Shown here piece by piece: positions 1 through 8,535 of a DNA stretch of 18,953 nt. The position numbers and the translations under genes were made by a program. The stretch covers positions 1 to 18,953 of the forward strand of contig CABSGW010000017.1 of assembly GCA_902477365.1 (NCBI GenBank), read 5' to 3'. Source of the stretch: an uncultured Prevotellaceae bacterium. GTDB taxonomy: Bacteria > Bacteroidota > Bacteroidia > Bacteroidales > Bacteroidaceae. Numbering within the stretch: the stretch's first letter is position 1; each line of letters opens with the position of its first letter. Below the pieces are notes generated by a model that was not told where the DNA came from, searched no databases, and saw only the letters and a list, made by a program, of their open reading frames with translations.

Positions 1-1
1 G

Positions 2-1623
2 GTGTTGGTAGACGGCGGACTGACCAACAACTATCCGGTGGATGTAGCCCGTGCTATGGGGGCGGACATCATTATCGGGGCTACGGTGCAACAGGATCTG
101 CTGAAGCCGGAAGAGCTGAATAATGTGTCGGACATCCTGACCCAGCTGGTTGACGTGGCTTGCCGGTCAAAGTACGAGAGCAACATTGCCAATAGCGATT
201 TTCATGTACGTGTGGACACAAAAGGCTTTACGTCAATGAGCTTTGAACGCGAGGCGATAGACTCCCTGGTGTGCCGGGGCGAACAGGCTGTTCGCACCCA
301 TTGGGACGAATTGTTGGCGCTCAAAAAGTCGTTGTTGGAAACTGATGGTACGGATACCGCCTTTTGTGTGAACAGGCCTTGTGTATCCTATGCGGACGAC
401 GCATCGGTGATGGTGAGGAATATTCTGTTTTTGAACGAAAACAGCCGTGCGTCCAGTACCATCATGAAAAAATGTAAGTTGCGCGAACACAGTTCCATCA
501 AACTGAACCAGATAGAAAGCGCCGTAAACCTGTTGCGCAGTGAGTTTGCCTATTTGGATGCATACTATACGCTGGAGAGTGTGGAGGGAGGCTATGACTT
601 GAAATTCCACTTTGAGAAGAAAAGCGGCAGCAATGTCAATTTGGGCATTCGTTTTGATACGGAAGATATTGCTTCGCTATTGGTACAAGCCAACTTTAAG
701 TTGAAAACGCGCGTTCCTTCTTCCATCTCGTTGACCGGACGGTTGGGGAAACAGTATCAGGCCCGGCTGGATTATACCCTGGAGCCTCTTTTTCTGCGGA
801 ACATCAACCTGGCCTATCAGTATCGTTACAACGATGTGAATGTCTATCAAAAAGGAGACCGTGTCTATAACATGACGTATCATCAGCACCAGGGTGATTT
901 CAGTTTATCCGATACGTGGTTCAGGAATCTGAGGTACAGCATCGGGCTGAATTTCGAATACTTTCATTTTAGCGGTGTGTTGTCTCATGCTTTGCACGAA
1001 AGTTTGTCGCTTGAGTCGGAACACTTCTTCAATTATTACGCCCGGTTGCAATATAACACGCTGGACCGCGGCTATTATCCTTCGCGTGGTGTGGAGTTTA
1101 CGGCTGGTTATACGGTCTACACGGATAACCTGTGGCAGTATGCCGATCACACTCCATTCTCGGCCGTACATGCCTCGTGGATGGGAGTGCTTTCGCTTTC
1201 CAACCGTTTTTCCTTGCTTCCTTCGGTGTATGGCCGTATCGTAATGGGAAAAGAGGTGCCGTTGGTCTATAGTAATGCGTTGGGAGGTTATTCTTTTGCA
1301 CGTTATGTATCTCAGCAAATGCCTTTTGCAGGTATAGCCCATATGGAGATCAGGCAAAAAGCCTTGCTGGTAACAGCCTTGAAGGCACGCCAACGCATGG
1401 GGCGTGAGCATTATTTAACCGCCATGGGGAACATGGCGGTCAGTAATGATAAGTTGCAGGGCGTATTGAACGGAAAGTTTATCTACGGGTTTGCCCTGGG
1501 GTACTCAGTGCTTCGGTGCTGACAGGGTATAACAGTAAATTCGGACCGCTCGAAGCCTATATAGGTTATTCGGATAACAATAAGCAAGTGGAGTGTTACG
1601 CGAACCTTGGCTTCTATTTCTAA
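2..1623 (+). CDS. Patatin-like phospholipase fused to Omp85/BamA-type barrel, 5'-truncated by the window and frameshifted near its 3' end
   Basis: This is the C-terminal part of a patatin-family lipid acyl hydrolase with an outer-membrane translocator domain. The visible protein starts inside the patatin domain with V-L-V-D-G-G: the DGG motif carries the aspartate of the Ser-Asp dyad, while the GxSxG serine motif lies upstream of the window. Residues to about 110 finish the patatin fold, about 150-210 look like a POTRA-like linker, and about 215 to the end are alternating beta-strands of a barrel. The main frame stops at TGA 1520-1522 with ...GYSVLRC, lacking a terminal barrel strand. The next frame reads on from the GGGG run at 1498-1501 through FGPLEAYIGY to NLGFYF and TAA 1621-1623, a standard barrel C-terminus ending in Phe. 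One missing G in that run explains the break. It converges with the pilus operon. The family call is firm; whether the frameshift is a mutation or an assembly error is open. Confidence 0.85.
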
Positions 1624-1629
1624 ATGGTT

Positions 1630-2610
1630 TTATATCTCCCCTTCCGTCTGAAATCTCCAGGTCCATCCGTTAATGTCGATGGTCATCAATAACCAGGGGC
1701 GGTCTGACGGTTGCTCTTCCGAGAAGAAGAAAACCACCTTGTATTCGTCTTCACGGTCCAGGTATTCCTGATTGCTCCAGTGGCTGTATTCGTCCAGTCT
1801 GAGCATGATAAGGAAGTCGGTCAGGTTCATGTCGAACATTTTTTTGCGGGTAGCCTTTTCGGTTACGACAAGCCGTGTGGCCCGGTTGGCCATCAGACGC
1901 ATGGTGTTTATCTCTACTACGCCGGCCGAAGGGTTCATTTGCTGAATCACGTAGGGCTGGTAACTCAGTACGTCGTCCGGCAGAATGTCATTGGTGTAAT
2001 TGTTATATCCGTTGGCATCAATAATTTCGTAAGAGTAGTTGTTCACATTCATCGTCCACGAGTCGGTTCTTCCCTGGAACACAAAGCGTAGCTTATTGGT
2101 GTTCTTAATCAGATTGATGGTTTCGGTCTGGTGGGTTTTACCTGTAAAGTTTACGTCGATAATTTCTCCGTACCACAACGGCTCCAGCTCTTTGTCGATG
2201 ATGAGTGAGGGCTCGCGTATCAATTTGAGTTCCATCTCTTCAAGATCTGATTCGCCTCGGGTTTGCTGGGTTATGGCATAGGAGTCGTGTGCACCCACCC
2301 ATGCCATGAATTTGTATTCGCCTACGGGGAGGTTCACTGTCATCAGGTAGTATCCGGTAGCCAGTGCTGCTCCTTCTTCGCTTTGCCGGAACAGGAATTT
2401 CCCGTTTTTATCGAACACAAAAAGTTCCACCTTGTCCACTTGTTTGTGGAAGGCGTCTACCGATTTGATGTTGTAGTCGTATTTGAACTTGACATACAAG
2501 CGACATTCGGGCAGATCTTCGTTAAAGTCGTTGCATGCTGTCAGTAGTTCCAGTACCGGAAGGCACAGGGTCAGTATCAATAGATGAATAAAACGGATTC
2601 TCTTCTTCAT
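1630..2610 (-). CDS. FimB/Mfa2-family fimbrial anchor lipoprotein
   Basis: Predicted outer-membrane anchor and length terminator of a type V pilus. I start it at ATG 2608-2610 (MKKRIRF), because a signal peptide follows at once and ends in the lipobox L-T-A-C with Cys26; the in-frame extension to 2700 adds no signal features. The mature protein opens with a short polar linker, then RLYVKFKYDYN and a strand VDKVELFVFDKNGKFL, the typical start of Mfa2/FimB proteins. The length of 326 aa suits the family. No Arg-Ala processing site follows the lipid-bearing Cys, as expected for a subunit that keeps its N-terminus and stays membrane-bound. It is the last gene of the pilus operon, 233 bases after the major subunit and beyond a hairpin terminator, so its expression probably depends on read-through. 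The family assignment comes from recognition of its sequence pattern and context. Confidence 0.88.
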   Translation of the reverse strand: MKKRIRFIHLLILTLCLPVLELLTACNDFNEDLPECRLYVKFKYDYNIKSVDAFHKQVDKVELFVFDKNGKFLFRQSEEGAALATGYYLMTVNLPVGEYKFMAWVGAHDSYAITQQTRGESDLEEMELKLIREPSLIIDKELEPLWYGEIIDVNFTGKTHQTETINLIKNTNKLRFVFQGRTDSWTMNVNNYSYEIIDANGYNNYTNDILPDDVLSYQPYVIQQMNPSAGVVEINTMRLMANRATRLVVTEKATRKKMFDMNLTDFLIMLRLDEYSHWSNQEYLDREDEYKVVFFFSEEQPSDRPWLLMTIDINGWTWRFQTEGEI

Positions 2611-2751
2611 TATGTTCGGATTGTTCATTGGGCTGTATATAGGGAGGAAAAGCAACAGGCTTCTCTCGGTGTTCTCTATTTGGGTGGACGGCTGCCGCAC
2701 TAGTGGCGCTGTCGGTTAAAATCCCGGAGTTTGAAAGCTCTCCGGCAAAGC

Positions 2752-2826
2752 TTGTTTTTTTAAAAGAAAAACGGTTGGAGGGATTGGAGAGAGAGGGGAT
2801 ACCTTTCTCTCCTCCCCTCCAACCGT
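2752..2826 (-). terminator. Strong intrinsic terminator or attenuator between stalk and anchor genes
   Basis: An outer 12-bp perfect stem is formed by ACGGTTGGAGGG (2771-2782) and CCCTCCAACCGT (2815-2826). It continues inward with GGAGAGA (2786-2792) against TCTCTCC (2806-2812) and AGG/CCT around a small loop. On the minus strand the stem is followed by TTTTCTTTT. It starts 17 bases after the stop codon of the major pilin and precedes the anchor gene. Confidence 0.85.
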
Positions 2827-2843
2827 ATCATTATGCAATGGTG

Positions 2844-4544
2844 TTACAATATTTCAGTTTGCTTGTACCATGTCCATGGGTTGACCTCAATCTTCACTTT
2901 CAACCAGTTCTTAGCCTCGTCAGGTGTGTTAGGATCTGGATCTGGAATACTAGGTGTTCCGGGATTATCTATTTTACTTACAGTAATGTCATAGAGAGAA
3001 TTACGTACTACTCCAAATTCTCCGAGCTCATTTGAAACTTCGTCTGTATCATCATGTTTAATCATGATCTGATAATAGTTGATACCTCCCGTGTAGTATT
3101 TGACATCGGCAGTAGAGGCACTTGATTTGTTTGTGGCTGCTTCTACGGCAGTTTGTAAGGCTGCAAATGCAGCTTTTGTGTCAGCTACAACTTCTGTCGC
3201 AGATTTACCTGCAGCCTCAAATGCAGCTTTGTCCATAATCGTAGGAGCTGTGATACCGCCTCCTAATCCAGACAAATAAGTATGAAATGCTGTCGTGATT
3301 TTGGTTTCGTAGTTGTCAATATTTGCTACATTGCTGTATTTATTGGTTAGTTCGGCTTCGATCCATGCAAGCAGTGTCGTATAACGATAAAAACCACTAT
3401 TAATACTCATCCAGTCTTTAGATGTTTCCTGATCGGCATCGTCTGCCGCGTTATTAGGCATCGCATACTTTTTGGGCAAGAATGTCGCTTTCAACAAAGC
3501 TTGTGTACTATAGGCGTAATAGTTACCTTCTTTGTTTTGCGTGTTTTCCAGACAATACGCATAATTAGGGATATTGTCATCAGAATCTCCAGAGTCAATA
3601 GTCTTATCTGCTTTAATCCAAGTAATGGAGCTGGACGTAGCATCGGTATAATAGTCGTATTCTGCCTTGTAAAGCGTTTGGTTACTCCAGGGGGTCAGTG
3701 CGTTGTCATAGTTAGGGTCAATGCGGTACGATCCCAAGAAGTATTGGTCAGACCATACACGGATGGCACTTCCATATTTGGTTTCTCGCCAGCTATATAG
3801 TCTTTTTGACACAGGGAATAATTTCTTATTGGTTACGTTTAGAGTCCATTCTATGTCGCTGATTGCGGCTACATCACTGGTTGCGGAAGCTGCATCTACA
3901 CGTACTTTACTTACCACGCGGTCTACTTTGAGTGTCAGTGGAGTTGCAGCCTCTGCGTCAGCTTTGGTTGCATGTAAGTAATTGGATATGTCTTTGTCTG
4001 TTCCATCGCTTTCAGATGGCTCTAATCCTCCTTTAGAGTTGGTCATTAAGAAATAGTTCTGATTTCCAGTGCCGTTTTCTTTTGTAACATCGTCAACGCT
4101 AGCTGTTGTTATTTTGTTGACGGCGTTGTAGCTCATACCTTTAGTTACCGAACTTAATGCTGCGGTTGGATTGATTACGATTAATACACTTTTTGAATTT
4201 GTATTGATTTTGAATGCATCGTTAGCACCTGGATTTCCAGCATTGCCCGAAGCGTCCATTGTCAAGTCTACAATATCACTCACGATGTTGGCATCAGAGA
4301 ATCCGTTGAAGAAGATTGCTTTGACTGTCTTCACGTTTCCTTCATCTGCTGTTCCGTTGTGTGTGTCATTGCCATTTAATGCGCGTCCACTAATTGATTT
4401 CTGTACATTCAGTACGATCCATGCTTCTTCTCCTTTTACGCCACCGCCTTTTCCACCGTCGTCATCGTCGGTCAAATTGCTTTGGCTGCATCCGAACATC
4501 GCCAACGATGCCAATGCATACACAAATAAATTTTTCTTTCTCAT
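2844..4544 (-). CDS. Mfa1/FimA-family major fimbrial (stalk) subunit, lipoprotein precursor
   Basis: Predicted polymerising pilin of a type V pilus, 566 aa from ATG 4542-4544 (MRKKNLFVYAL). That start gives a short signal peptide ending in MFGC, a relaxed Bacteroidetes lipobox with Cys19; the longer in-frame extension to 4625 would overlap the upstream gene and has no signal features. After a D/G/K-rich linker comes SISGR-ALNG, with Arg54-Ala55 matching the trypsin-like protease site that frees the N-terminal strand in FimA and Mfa1. The C-terminal part has the Mfa1 pattern: GVVRNSLYDITVSKI, a P/D-rich linker, and a last strand WLKVKIEVNPWTWYKQ, the region that serves as donor strand. The middle carries long T/A/D-rich insertions, as usual in these variable surface proteins. 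It is followed by a terminator, which fits high expression relative to the anchor gene. Confidence 0.9.
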   Translation of the reverse strand: MRKKNLFVYALASLAMFGCSQSNLTDDDDGGKGGGVKGEEAWIVLNVQKSISGRALNGNDTHNGTADEGNVKTVKAIFFNGFSDANIVSDIVDLTMDASGNAGNPGANDAFKINTNSKSVLIVINPTAALSSVTKGMSYNAVNKITTASVDDVTKENGTGNQNYFLMTNSKGGLEPSESDGTDKDISNYLHATKADAEAATPLTLKVDRVVSKVRVDAASATSDVAAISDIEWTLNVTNKKLFPVSKRLYSWRETKYGSAIRVWSDQYFLGSYRIDPNYDNALTPWSNQTLYKAEYDYYTDATSSSITWIKADKTIDSGDSDDNIPNYAYCLENTQNKEGNYYAYSTQALLKATFLPKKYAMPNNAADDADQETSKDWMSINSGFYRYTTLLAWIEAELTNKYSNVANIDNYETKITTAFHTYLSGLGGGITAPTIMDKAAFEAAGKSATEVVADTKAAFAALQTAVEAATNKSSASTADVKYYTGGINYYQIMIKHDDTDEVSNELGEFGVVRNSLYDITVSKIDNPGTPSIPDPDPNTPDEAKNWLKVKIEVNPWTWYKQTEIL

Positions 4545-4606
4545 TGTTTTGCTAATTAAATTGTTGATTACTGATTGATTTCTTGTCTTTTTGTTCACTG
4601 TTTTGT

Positions 4607-6097
4607 TTATTTCTGTTTGGTACATTTCTTTAGTTCCTCCATGTTTTGTTTGGCAGCTTCCAGTCCGCTGTCAGCAGCCGATTGTAGTAATGTTTCTGCT
4701 TGTTCATAGGCTCCTTTTAATAAGTATAACATTCCGGCCGTGTTCTTATATACGGGCGATTCTTTTCCTGTATGAACCTTATTCAGGTGTCGTTCCGCTT
4801 TGTCCAGCTCGTTGCGGCTGATGGCGGCGGCTGCCGCGTTCAGGTTGGCTGTAGGGTCTTCAGGGAACAGTTGGGCTGCGGTTTCAAATACCGCTATAAA
4901 TTCATCCGATCCCTTAGTATACTGGCTCGCCACCATGAACATTTCGTATAGGCTCAGATTCTTCGGATTCTTCTTGAATGCTTCTATCGCTTCGGCTTGG
5001 TCAAAGCTTTTCACGTTGTACTGCACTTTACAGATAGCCACACGCAACGAGGGGAAGATGTGTCTCAACATGAAGCGGTACGGTTCTCCGCCGCGGAGTT
5101 TCATCACTTGCGACTCCCTGCCGGCTTCAATCGGTACGTAGTTGATAATATCCAGTACTTCGTCTTTGTATGCTACGTCCATCGTGTTCAGCACCTGTAC
5201 CAGTCCGTCCCAGTTTTCTCCGCCAAAGACAATGCGGTAGGCATTCAGCGGGAAGTTATAGCGGCTGGCCAAGTAGTTGCGCAAGGCCATGGCACGTCCT
5301 TCCGACAGCCGTTTGTTACTGGCCAGTGTACCCTCAGGTGAGGCATATCCAATGATGTCCAACTGCTTCACCTCGATGTTCCGGTCATTTTTCAGTTCGT
5401 CTATCATCGCCCGTATCTTAGCCAGTTCGCGAGGGTTGTTCATGTAGTCGGGACGTATGTCTGTTTTGTTCACCACAAAGTCCAGAAAACATTCGGCCTG
5501 CACTTCACGTTGCTTTACGGCTTCTACTTGGGGCTGTACATAGGCTAAGTACGGCGTCGGAACGTAGGGCGTGGGATCGGGTTGCAGCTCGGGTGTTATG
5601 GGACCCAGTTGCACCAGATCCATCAGCTCTACGATACCACATCCACAATTGTCGCGTTGCACGTACAGCTCGGCATCGGCCATCCAGGGCTCAAACGGAA
5701 CGGCATACCGGTAATGGATGGTGTCGTGTTTCAGTTTGTAGGCTTTGACCACCATGTAAGGGTGTTGGTAGATCGCTTTTTCCCTAGCGCTCATAAGCGC
5801 CATTTTGCGTTCGTAAGCCAGGAATTCGTTTCGTCCTTTTAGCGATACCATGGGTAGGCTATAGGTTTTGCCCGGTGCTACGATCTGAGGAGTCAGGTCG
5901 ATACCTTGTGCCGTTTTCAGTTTGATGCGGTCTACGGCAATGTCTATGTCTATGTGTAGCATGTCGCCGTGCTGTTCCTTGCTGACAGGGAATATAGATA
6001 CCGCTTCGTCCGGCACTTGTCCTTGCACCGTTGTCGGAAGGCAGAGCGTCCCGGCACATATAAGCAAAGTGGCTACAATCAGTTTATGTTGTTTCAT
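4607..6097 (-). CDS. DUF3868 / OmpA-like / TPR periplasmic or outer-membrane protein of the pilus locus
   Basis: A 496-aa exported protein. A signal peptide covers about residues 1-26 (ending TTVQG). The N-terminal beta-rich part (about 30-130) matches DUF3868, followed by an unusual NCGCG cluster at 150-154 and a proline-rich linker (about 165-190). Residues about 200-370 are an OmpA-C-like module with the peptidoglycan-domain signature GYASPEG...N..LS.GRA.ALRNYL at 250-276. The C-terminus (about 375-490) is helical and TPR-like, with repeated AAQLFPEDP and LLKGAYEQAE segments. Proteins of this type sit beside DUF3575 genes in many Bacteroides Mfa-type fimbrial operons, suggesting a role in envelope anchoring or pilin export and assembly; that role is inferred. 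It lies 10 bases after the DUF3575 gene and 62 bases before the major pilin, so the three form a tight unit. Confidence 0.85.
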   Translation of the reverse strand: MKQHKLIVATLLICAGTLCLPTTVQGQVPDEAVSIFPVSKEQHGDMLHIDIDIAVDRIKLKTAQGIDLTPQIVAPGKTYSLPMVSLKGRNEFLAYERKMALMSAREKAIYQHPYMVVKAYKLKHDTIHYRYAVPFEPWMADAELYVQRDNCGCGIVELMDLVQLGPITPELQPDPTPYVPTPYLAYVQPQVEAVKQREVQAECFLDFVVNKTDIRPDYMNNPRELAKIRAMIDELKNDRNIEVKQLDIIGYASPEGTLASNKRLSEGRAMALRNYLASRYNFPLNAYRIVFGGENWDGLVQVLNTMDVAYKDEVLDIINYVPIEAGRESQVMKLRGGEPYRFMLRHIFPSLRVAICKVQYNVKSFDQAEAIEAFKKNPKNLSLYEMFMVASQYTKGSDEFIAVFETAAQLFPEDPTANLNAAAAAISRNELDKAERHLNKVHTGKESPVYKNTAGMLYLLKGAYEQAETLLQSAADSGLEAAKQNMEELKKCTKQK

Positions 6098-6107
6098 TGT
6101 TGTACGC

Positions 6108-6680
6108 TTATTTAATTAGATAAATCAGTGACAGACTTGCTTTGGTGGGGCCAAAGTAGTTCTTTCGGTCGGCTTTCACTTTCGTACCGCATTCGGCACA
6201 AGGGTATTTGTCGTAAACGATGTGGGCGTAGCCTACACCAACAGAGGCCTCGATGCTCCAGCGTTTTTTCAGAATCCAAGAGTGACCGACGGAAAAGCCT
6301 CCTCCGTACAAATGTCCCTGGTAGCGGTTTTGCTGCATGTTGTTGCTGATGAACGACCAGTTGGGCCAGTTGCCCACGTTGAAGTCCGAATAGTGTCCGT
6401 GAATGCCGACGAATGTGCGGCGAAAGCGTTCGCAGAACCAGTAGCGTACCTCAGGCTGTACAGCCCAGTGGCGCAAGCGTTTGCCGTCGCTGGGTTTCCA
6501 TGGGTTGTAGTTTACCGGCACTTCGAGCGTCCATTGGCGTGACAGTCCCACTTCCATTCCTAGGTTCAGGGTTGTGGTAGCATCGTACAGCAGGTTACTT
6601 TTGACTGCTATTTTCTGTGCATGGCTTTCGGTGGCTAGGCAACCGAACAGACAGAGTGTGTATATGAGGAGCTTTTTCAT
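6108..6680 (-). CDS. DUF3575 outer-membrane beta-barrel protein
   Basis: A 190-aa protein with a signal peptide (about 1-21, ending ESHA before QK). The mature part has the DUF3575 signature IAVKSNLLYDATTTLNLGME near its start, then alternating strands such as WTLEVPVNYNPW and WAVQPEVRYWF, ending SLSLIYLIK; this suggests a small OmpA-like barrel of about eight strands. A Cys pair (CAEC, about 163-166) is conserved-looking and could form a disulphide. It lies 31 bases downstream of the fimbrillin-like gene and 10 bases upstream of the DUF3868 gene. The DUF3575-DUF3868 pair is a recurrent companion of Bacteroidales fimbrial genes; a partner role in pilus assembly is inferred, since the molecular function of the family is not established to my knowledge. 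Confidence 0.85.
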   Translation of the reverse strand: MKKLLIYTLCLFGCLATESHAQKIAVKSNLLYDATTTLNLGMEVGLSRQWTLEVPVNYNPWKPSDGKRLRHWAVQPEVRYWFCERFRRTFVGIHGHYSDFNVGNWPNWSFISNNMQQNRYQGHLYGGGFSVGHSWILKKRWSIEASVGVGYAHIVYDKYPCAECGTKVKADRKNYFGPTKASLSLIYLIK

Positions 6681-6711
6681 TCTTTCTTGTGTGTATTTAC
6701 GTTGTCACGGT

Positions 6712-8535
6712 TCATCCTGCTTGACAGATATTTATTTTGATTCGTTGCATGGAGTTGTCGCTGTTCGATCCATTTGGATTTTTTACTGTGGTCATGTACA
6801 CAATGCCACTTCTATTACTTCCTGTGTTATTGGGGAGGACACTTATTTTGATTATTCCATTGTCTACGGTGATATTAGCGGCATCTTCGCGTTCTATGCC
6901 ACTCGATGGTAATAACTTGATCCATGATTTGGGAGTACTTGTTCCGTCTTCTATTTGTGCCGATAAGCAGTAATAATTAATTGTGGGTAGCGAAGGATTA
7001 TTATTGACAACAGGCTGGTATGTGAGTAGTGAACCGGTTTTATCAATGATGCCTCTTTGTCGTATATGGATATTTTTCTTCAAGTTCCCTAACGTGAGCA
7101 TAATGTAAGCGTTTTTTCTATAAATAGGATCATTGGGGGGATCGTATTTAATTTGTCCTTCTTCATACCACATCAACCAATCACTAATAGTTGCGTTAAC
7201 CGCGGTGACGCGTGGATTTGAGTCGCCTGTCGGTTTGAGGGATATTGTCGTTGGAGTTTTCACATAGAATGCCCAATCAGCCTCACTACGATTATCCTCT
7301 ATTTTATTAGAGTTTGGAAAAATCGTACTACAATCGGTTATTACCTTGAAAGCTTCATAATCACTATTCCCTCCATACACAATATACACCGAATTGCTAA
7401 CCCCTAGGTAATAATCGTTATTAGCCATTATCTCGTATGACTCACCATCGTCTACGGTCATACGGTAGTCCAAATTGGTATTGGACGGTGTTGAGGCAAT
7501 AGCGTCTTCCATGGTGTCGTAACCCGGTCCTTTAGCCTTTATAATATTAAAGGTGTAAGACGCATTGCGCACAATGTCTATGGATTGCTGCGTACTGTTT
7601 ACGATTGCCATTTTGTAATAATACGATTGGCTATTGTAAGTACCCCGTATAATGAAATACGTATTGTTCTGTATATTGGACTCGTACAGGTAGACGGGCG
7701 TTGTTTCCGTGCTATTGGCAATAGCCGTGATGATGGGTTGTGAGTAGGATGCATCTTTCCGGTAGGTAGTCAGATGCGTTCTGTTGTCCATAATCCCGTT
7801 TCCTAGTTTGTGTATCCGTCCCTGACGGGGTACGTTTGCTACAGACATGATTCCTTCGAATACAAAAGTATCATCCTTATTTACGATGCTCATTTTGGCA
7901 ATGGTACGCACCAGCTTCAACGATGTTCCGTCGCTGTTTGCTATTTGGGTGCTGTTGTCTATCTTAGTGAGTGGCAACAGGTAGCTCATGGGTATGAGGT
8001 CTCCTGCTCCGCTGAAGGGGATGACTGTCTGCTGGGTAGCCGCCAACGGTTCAGACAGCAGGTTGTCGCATACTTGTTTCAGCGTGGTGACTCCTGTTGT
8101 CAATGTATTTGTCAGGTTTGATATATTATAGGTCATTCCTGTTGTGGCATTGCCGTAGTAGAAGAGTCCCATCGGGTTGGCCAGGATGAGCAACTGGTAG
8201 CCTCCAGCAGCGCCCGATTGTGGTGTGAGCAACACATAACGTTTGCTGACCATCTCGAAAGCTTGTACCGCTTCTATGAAGGTGGCATTGTCACCCGACC
8301 CCTTGAACACCAATACCCACGGTTTCATGCTGACAGTCTTTTCGTCGGCCAATGCGCGTATTGCGGGTTGGTCATACGACTGAGCACGGGCAAAAATCTC
8401 CACCCTTACTTTCTCAACAACCGGATCGGTCGTAGAATCGTCGGACAGAGGACTCTGTTCGCAAGCTACGATCATTAGTATCAGTGTTGTCACACCAATG
8501 AGTTGTTTGACTTTATGTAGGATGGTTTGTATCAT
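6712..8535 (-). CDS. Fimbrillin-family lipoprotein, probable accessory or adaptor pilin with C-terminal Ig-like modules
   Basis: A 607-aa lipoprotein: signal peptide ending LMIVAC with Cys25. After about 35 residues comes QPAIR-ALAD, where Arg60-Ala61 has the same R|A arrangement as in the stalk pilin, so the same protease probably processes it. Residues about 40-350 look like a fimbrillin/Mfa-like fold and end with RNASYTFNI...GYDTMEDAI...SNTNLDY, a recurring motif at the end of Bacteroidetes fimbrillin domains. Two beta modules follow (about 355-495 and 500-607), each closing with a BACON-like terminal strand (NIHIRQRG and IKINICQAG). Its ATG abuts the TAA of the upstream 929-aa gene with no spacing, so the two are translationally linked. 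I infer a minor subunit near the tip or joining tip to stalk. A FimC/D-like or Mfa3/4-like role is possible but cannot be fixed from sequence alone. Confidence 0.78.
   Translation of the reverse strand: MIQTILHKVKQLIGVTTLILMIVACEQSPLSDDSTTDPVVEKVRVEIFARAQSYDQPAIRALADEKTVSMKPWVLVFKGSGDNATFIEAVQAFEMVSKRYVLLTPQSGAAGGYQLLILANPMGLFYYGNATTGMTYNISNLTNTLTTGVTTLKQVCDNLLSEPLAATQQTVIPFSGAGDLIPMSYLLPLTKIDNSTQIANSDGTSLKLVRTIAKMSIVNKDDTFVFEGIMSVANVPRQGRIHKLGNGIMDNRTHLTTYRKDASYSQPIITAIANSTETTPVYLYESNIQNNTYFIIRGTYNSQSYYYKMAIVNSTQQSIDIVRNASYTFNIIKAKGPGYDTMEDAIASTPSNTNLDYRMTVDDGESYEIMANNDYYLGVSNSVYIVYGGNSDYEAFKVITDCSTIFPNSNKIEDNRSEADWAFYVKTPTTISLKPTGDSNPRVTAVNATISDWLMWYEEGQIKYDPPNDPIYRKNAYIMLTLGNLKKNIHIRQRGIIDKTGSLLTYQPVVNNNPSLPTINYYCLSAQIEDGTSTPKSWIKLLPSSGIEREDAANITVDNGIIKISVLPNNTGSNRSGIVYMTTVKNPNGSNSDNSMQRIKINICQAG

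Noticed and set aside
905..1411. Minus-strand 168-aa frame inside the patatin-barrel gene
   Set aside because: Antisense to well-supported beta-barrel coding sequence, with no recognisable domain.
1495..1505. Programmed ribosomal frameshifting in the patatin gene
   Set aside because: No slippery heptamer with downstream structure is evident, and this gene family is not known for recoding; a missing base is simpler.
2611..2700. In-frame N-terminal extension of the Mfa2-like anchor
   Set aside because: Signal peptide and lipobox begin at the ATG at 2610; the extra 30 residues would place them internally and have no family support.
2703..3035. Plus-strand 110-aa frame over the stalk pilin end
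   Set aside because: It runs through the terminator hairpin and the antisense of a clear pilin gene; no features of a protein.
4545..4625. In-frame N-terminal extension of the Mfa1-like pilin
   Set aside because: It would overlap the end of the DUF3868 gene and bury the signal peptide; ATG 4544 is followed directly by a lipoprotein signal.
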